Positions 36,076 to 37,535 of a stretch of DNA of 37,535 bases are shown here, one piece after another (the first letter of the stretch is position 1; each line of letters begins with the position of its first letter). Under the pieces are notes generated by a model. The model made no database searches and was not told where the DNA came from. It worked only from the letters and a program-made list of their open reading frames with translations. Source of the stretch: Alkalibacillus haloalkaliphilus C5 (lineage in GTDB: Bacteria; Bacillota; Bacilli; Bacillales; Alkalibacillaceae). Position numbers and translations under genes: made by a program. The stretch covers positions 1 to 37,535 of the forward strand of contig NZ_AKIF01000008.1 of assembly GCF_000269905.1 (NCBI RefSeq). Reading direction: 5' to 3'.

Positions 36076-37476
36076 ATGCAGGGACGTGAACAATGGGCAA
36101 CGAGGCTCGGGTTTATTCTAGCAGCAGTTGGTTCAGCAGTTGGTCTAGGTAACATTTGGCGTTTCTCTTATGTATTAGGAGAAGGCGGAGGATTTGCATT
36201 TTTAATCGCTTATATTATTTGTATTTTCTTAATCGGTTTACCTGTATTGCTAGCTGAAATTACAGTTGGTCGTAAAGGTCAATCGGATGCGATTGGTTCA
36301 TTTGAAAAGATTGCTCCAGGAAAGTGGTGGAAAATCGGTGGTGTTTTAGGTGTTTTATCCGGTTCACTAATTTTGTCTTTCTATGGTGTAATCGCAGGTT
36401 GGGTTTTCTATTATGTGTTTAGTTACTTATCTGGATCTGCTGGTGGCGTCGCAGAAGGTGGCTACGGTGATTACTTTGGTGGATTTATTGGTGGGACTGT
36501 TGGCCCAGTATTTTGGCAAGTTCTATTTATGGCAATTGTAGTAGGAGTTGTCTACTTCGGAGTTAAGAAAGGTATTGAGCTTGCAAACCGCATGTTCATG
36601 CCGTTATTAGCTTTACTAGTAGTTATTTTAGCAATTTACGGTCTAACGATGGACGGTGCTGGTGAAGCGATGAACTTCATGTTCTCACCGGACTTTGGTC
36701 AGCTAGGTAATATGGAAGTTTGGGGAATGGCAATTGGTCAGGCATTCTTCACGTTATCACTAGGTATGGGTGCCATGATTACTTATGCATCTTACTTACC
36801 TAAAGAAACTAAGCTTCCAAGTGCAGCAGGTACAGTTGTAACATTGGATACTTTATTCGCAATCTTTGCTGGTCTAATGATCTTCCCTATTGTGTTTACA
36901 TTCGGTTTAGACCCAGCTGCGGGACCTGAACTAATCTTTATTACACTGCCAGAAGCATTTGGTCAATGGGGTACTGGTGGAACAATCTTTGGTATCTTCT
37001 TCTTCTTCTTAGTCGGTATTGCAGCACTATCTTCTGCAATCTCACTATTAGAAGTAGGTGTATCATGGGCAATGCGCAAGTTTGACTGGAGTCGTAAGAA
37101 GACAGCTTTAATAGCTGGTGCAATTATTACGGCATTCGGTGTACCTTCAGCACTTTCCCAAGGCGGACCATTAAGTCAAGAAATCTTTGGATTTCCATTC
37201 TTAGACTTAATTGATACAGTCACTGACCAATACACATTAGCACTTGGTGGTATGATCACGGCGTTATTTGTAGGTTGGGGTTGGAATAAGATCGAAGTAT
37301 TACGTGAAACAGGTTTACAAGACACTACAATCGGTGCTATTTGGATTTGGTTCTTAAGGATTGTAGCACCAGTTGGGATCTTCTATATCGTAGCGAATAA
37401 CTTCTATAACATGTTTATCGCTTCAGAAGAATCGATGAGCTACTTAATCATCCAAATGATTAATTACTTCCTATAA
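36076..37476 (+). CDS. Neurotransmitter:sodium symporter (NSS/SNF family)
   Basis: A 466-residue membrane protein with about 11-12 helices of the LeuT fold. The first helix carries the Na+/substrate signature RLGFILAAVGSAVGLGNIWRF, and helix 6 contains the family's GQAFFTLSLGMGAMITYASYL. It imports an amino acid or related solute with Na+, with substrate unknown; YhdH and YocR are the B. subtilis counterparts. In-frame starts at 36037 and 36070 were rejected because AAGGGG (36061-36066) is 9 nt from the ATG at 36076. It is monocistronic. Confidence 0.93.
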   Translation: MQGREQWATRLGFILAAVGSAVGLGNIWRFSYVLGEGGGFAFLIAYIICIFLIGLPVLLAEITVGRKGQSDAIGSFEKIAPGKWWKIGGVLGVLSGSLILSFYGVIAGWVFYYVFSYLSGSAGGVAEGGYGDYFGGFIGGTVGPVFWQVLFMAIVVGVVYFGVKKGIELANRMFMPLLALLVVILAIYGLTMDGAGEAMNFMFSPDFGQLGNMEVWGMAIGQAFFTLSLGMGAMITYASYLPKETKLPSAAGTVVTLDTLFAIFAGLMIFPIVFTFGLDPAAGPELIFITLPEAFGQWGTGGTIFGIFFFFLVGIAALSSAISLLEVGVSWAMRKFDWSRKKTALIAGAIITAFGVPSALSQGGPLSQEIFGFPFLDLIDTVTDQYTLALGGMITALFVGWGWNKIEVLRETGLQDTTIGAIWIWFLRIVAPVGIFYIVANNFYNMFIASEESMSYLIIQMINYFL

Positions 37477-37487
37477 GTTTTAACATT

Positions 37488-37522
37488 AAAACATGAGCCT
37501 GAACTCAGGCTCATGTTTTTTA
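37488..37522 (+). terminator. Terminator of the NSS symporter gene
   Basis: AAACATGAGCCTGA (37489-37502) and TCAGGCTCATGTTT (37505-37518) form a perfect 14-bp stem, with Ts following. Confidence 0.92.
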
Positions 37523-37535
37523 ATTTCTGGCTCTA

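Overview
The window is a chromosomal segment of a low-GC, spore-forming member of the Bacillaceae. The evidence is the gene content and order (zur/znu, fadN-fadA-fadE, the yus block, metNPQ, sufCDSUB, yunE-D-C-B), the sporulation gene yunB, strong Shine-Dalgarno sites, frequent TTG/GTG starts, and S-box and L-box riboswitches. Glu/Asp-rich proteins suggest a moderately halophilic or haloalkaliphilic genus, but this is inference. No rRNA, tRNA, IS element, phage or CRISPR array was seen.

Layout. 1-3.3 kb: the tail of an unidentified gene, two small membrane proteins (DUF2512, YqhV-like), an MFS exporter and a frameshifted EamA transporter. 3.4-6.5 kb: an ABC-F ATPase, an island of 21-bp repeats, and an FtsW-type SEDS protein. 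6.5-9.9 kb: zinc uptake (znuA, then znuC-znuB-zur) driven by a near-consensus promoter covered by two Zur boxes. 9.9-11.2 kb: a DUF302 protein, a PCYCGC-motif lipoprotein with an in-frame TGA, and a CopZ-like metallochaperone. 11.2-11.8 kb: a gene-free stretch with a GC-richer repeat-like patch. 11.8-18.3 kb: proline dehydrogenase and fadN-fadA-fadE beta-oxidation behind a FadR box; fadN is frameshifted. 18.5-20.6 kb: a Spx/ArsC-like protein, gcvH, a Toprim protein, a thioredoxin-like protein and a redoxin. 20.7-23.8 kb: two consecutive SAM-I riboswitches followed by metN (frameshifted), metP and metQ. 24.6-29.8 kb: sufCDSUB. 29.9-33.8 kb: a GRAM-like protein, yunE, yunD, yunC, yunB. 33.9-37.5 kb: a lysine riboswitch with its NhaC-family transporter, and an NSS-family sodium symporter.

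The most unusual observation is at 10389-10874. The PCYCGC lipoprotein reads through an in-frame TGA (codon 116) that sits exactly where this family is expected to carry the first Cys of a CxxC pair. The frame continues for 45 family-like codons, and a small hairpin with a GU-containing apical loop lies 23 nt downstream, as in bacterial SECIS elements. This makes it a candidate selenoprotein; the alternative is a simple nonsense mutation. Its likely co-transcription with a copper-chaperone-like gene suggests a role in metal or thiol handling.

Three other genes (eamA-like, fadN, metN) each lack exactly one base. Restoring it gives full-length proteins (about 289, 794 and 341 residues). The repeated pattern points to assembly error as strongly as to gene decay.
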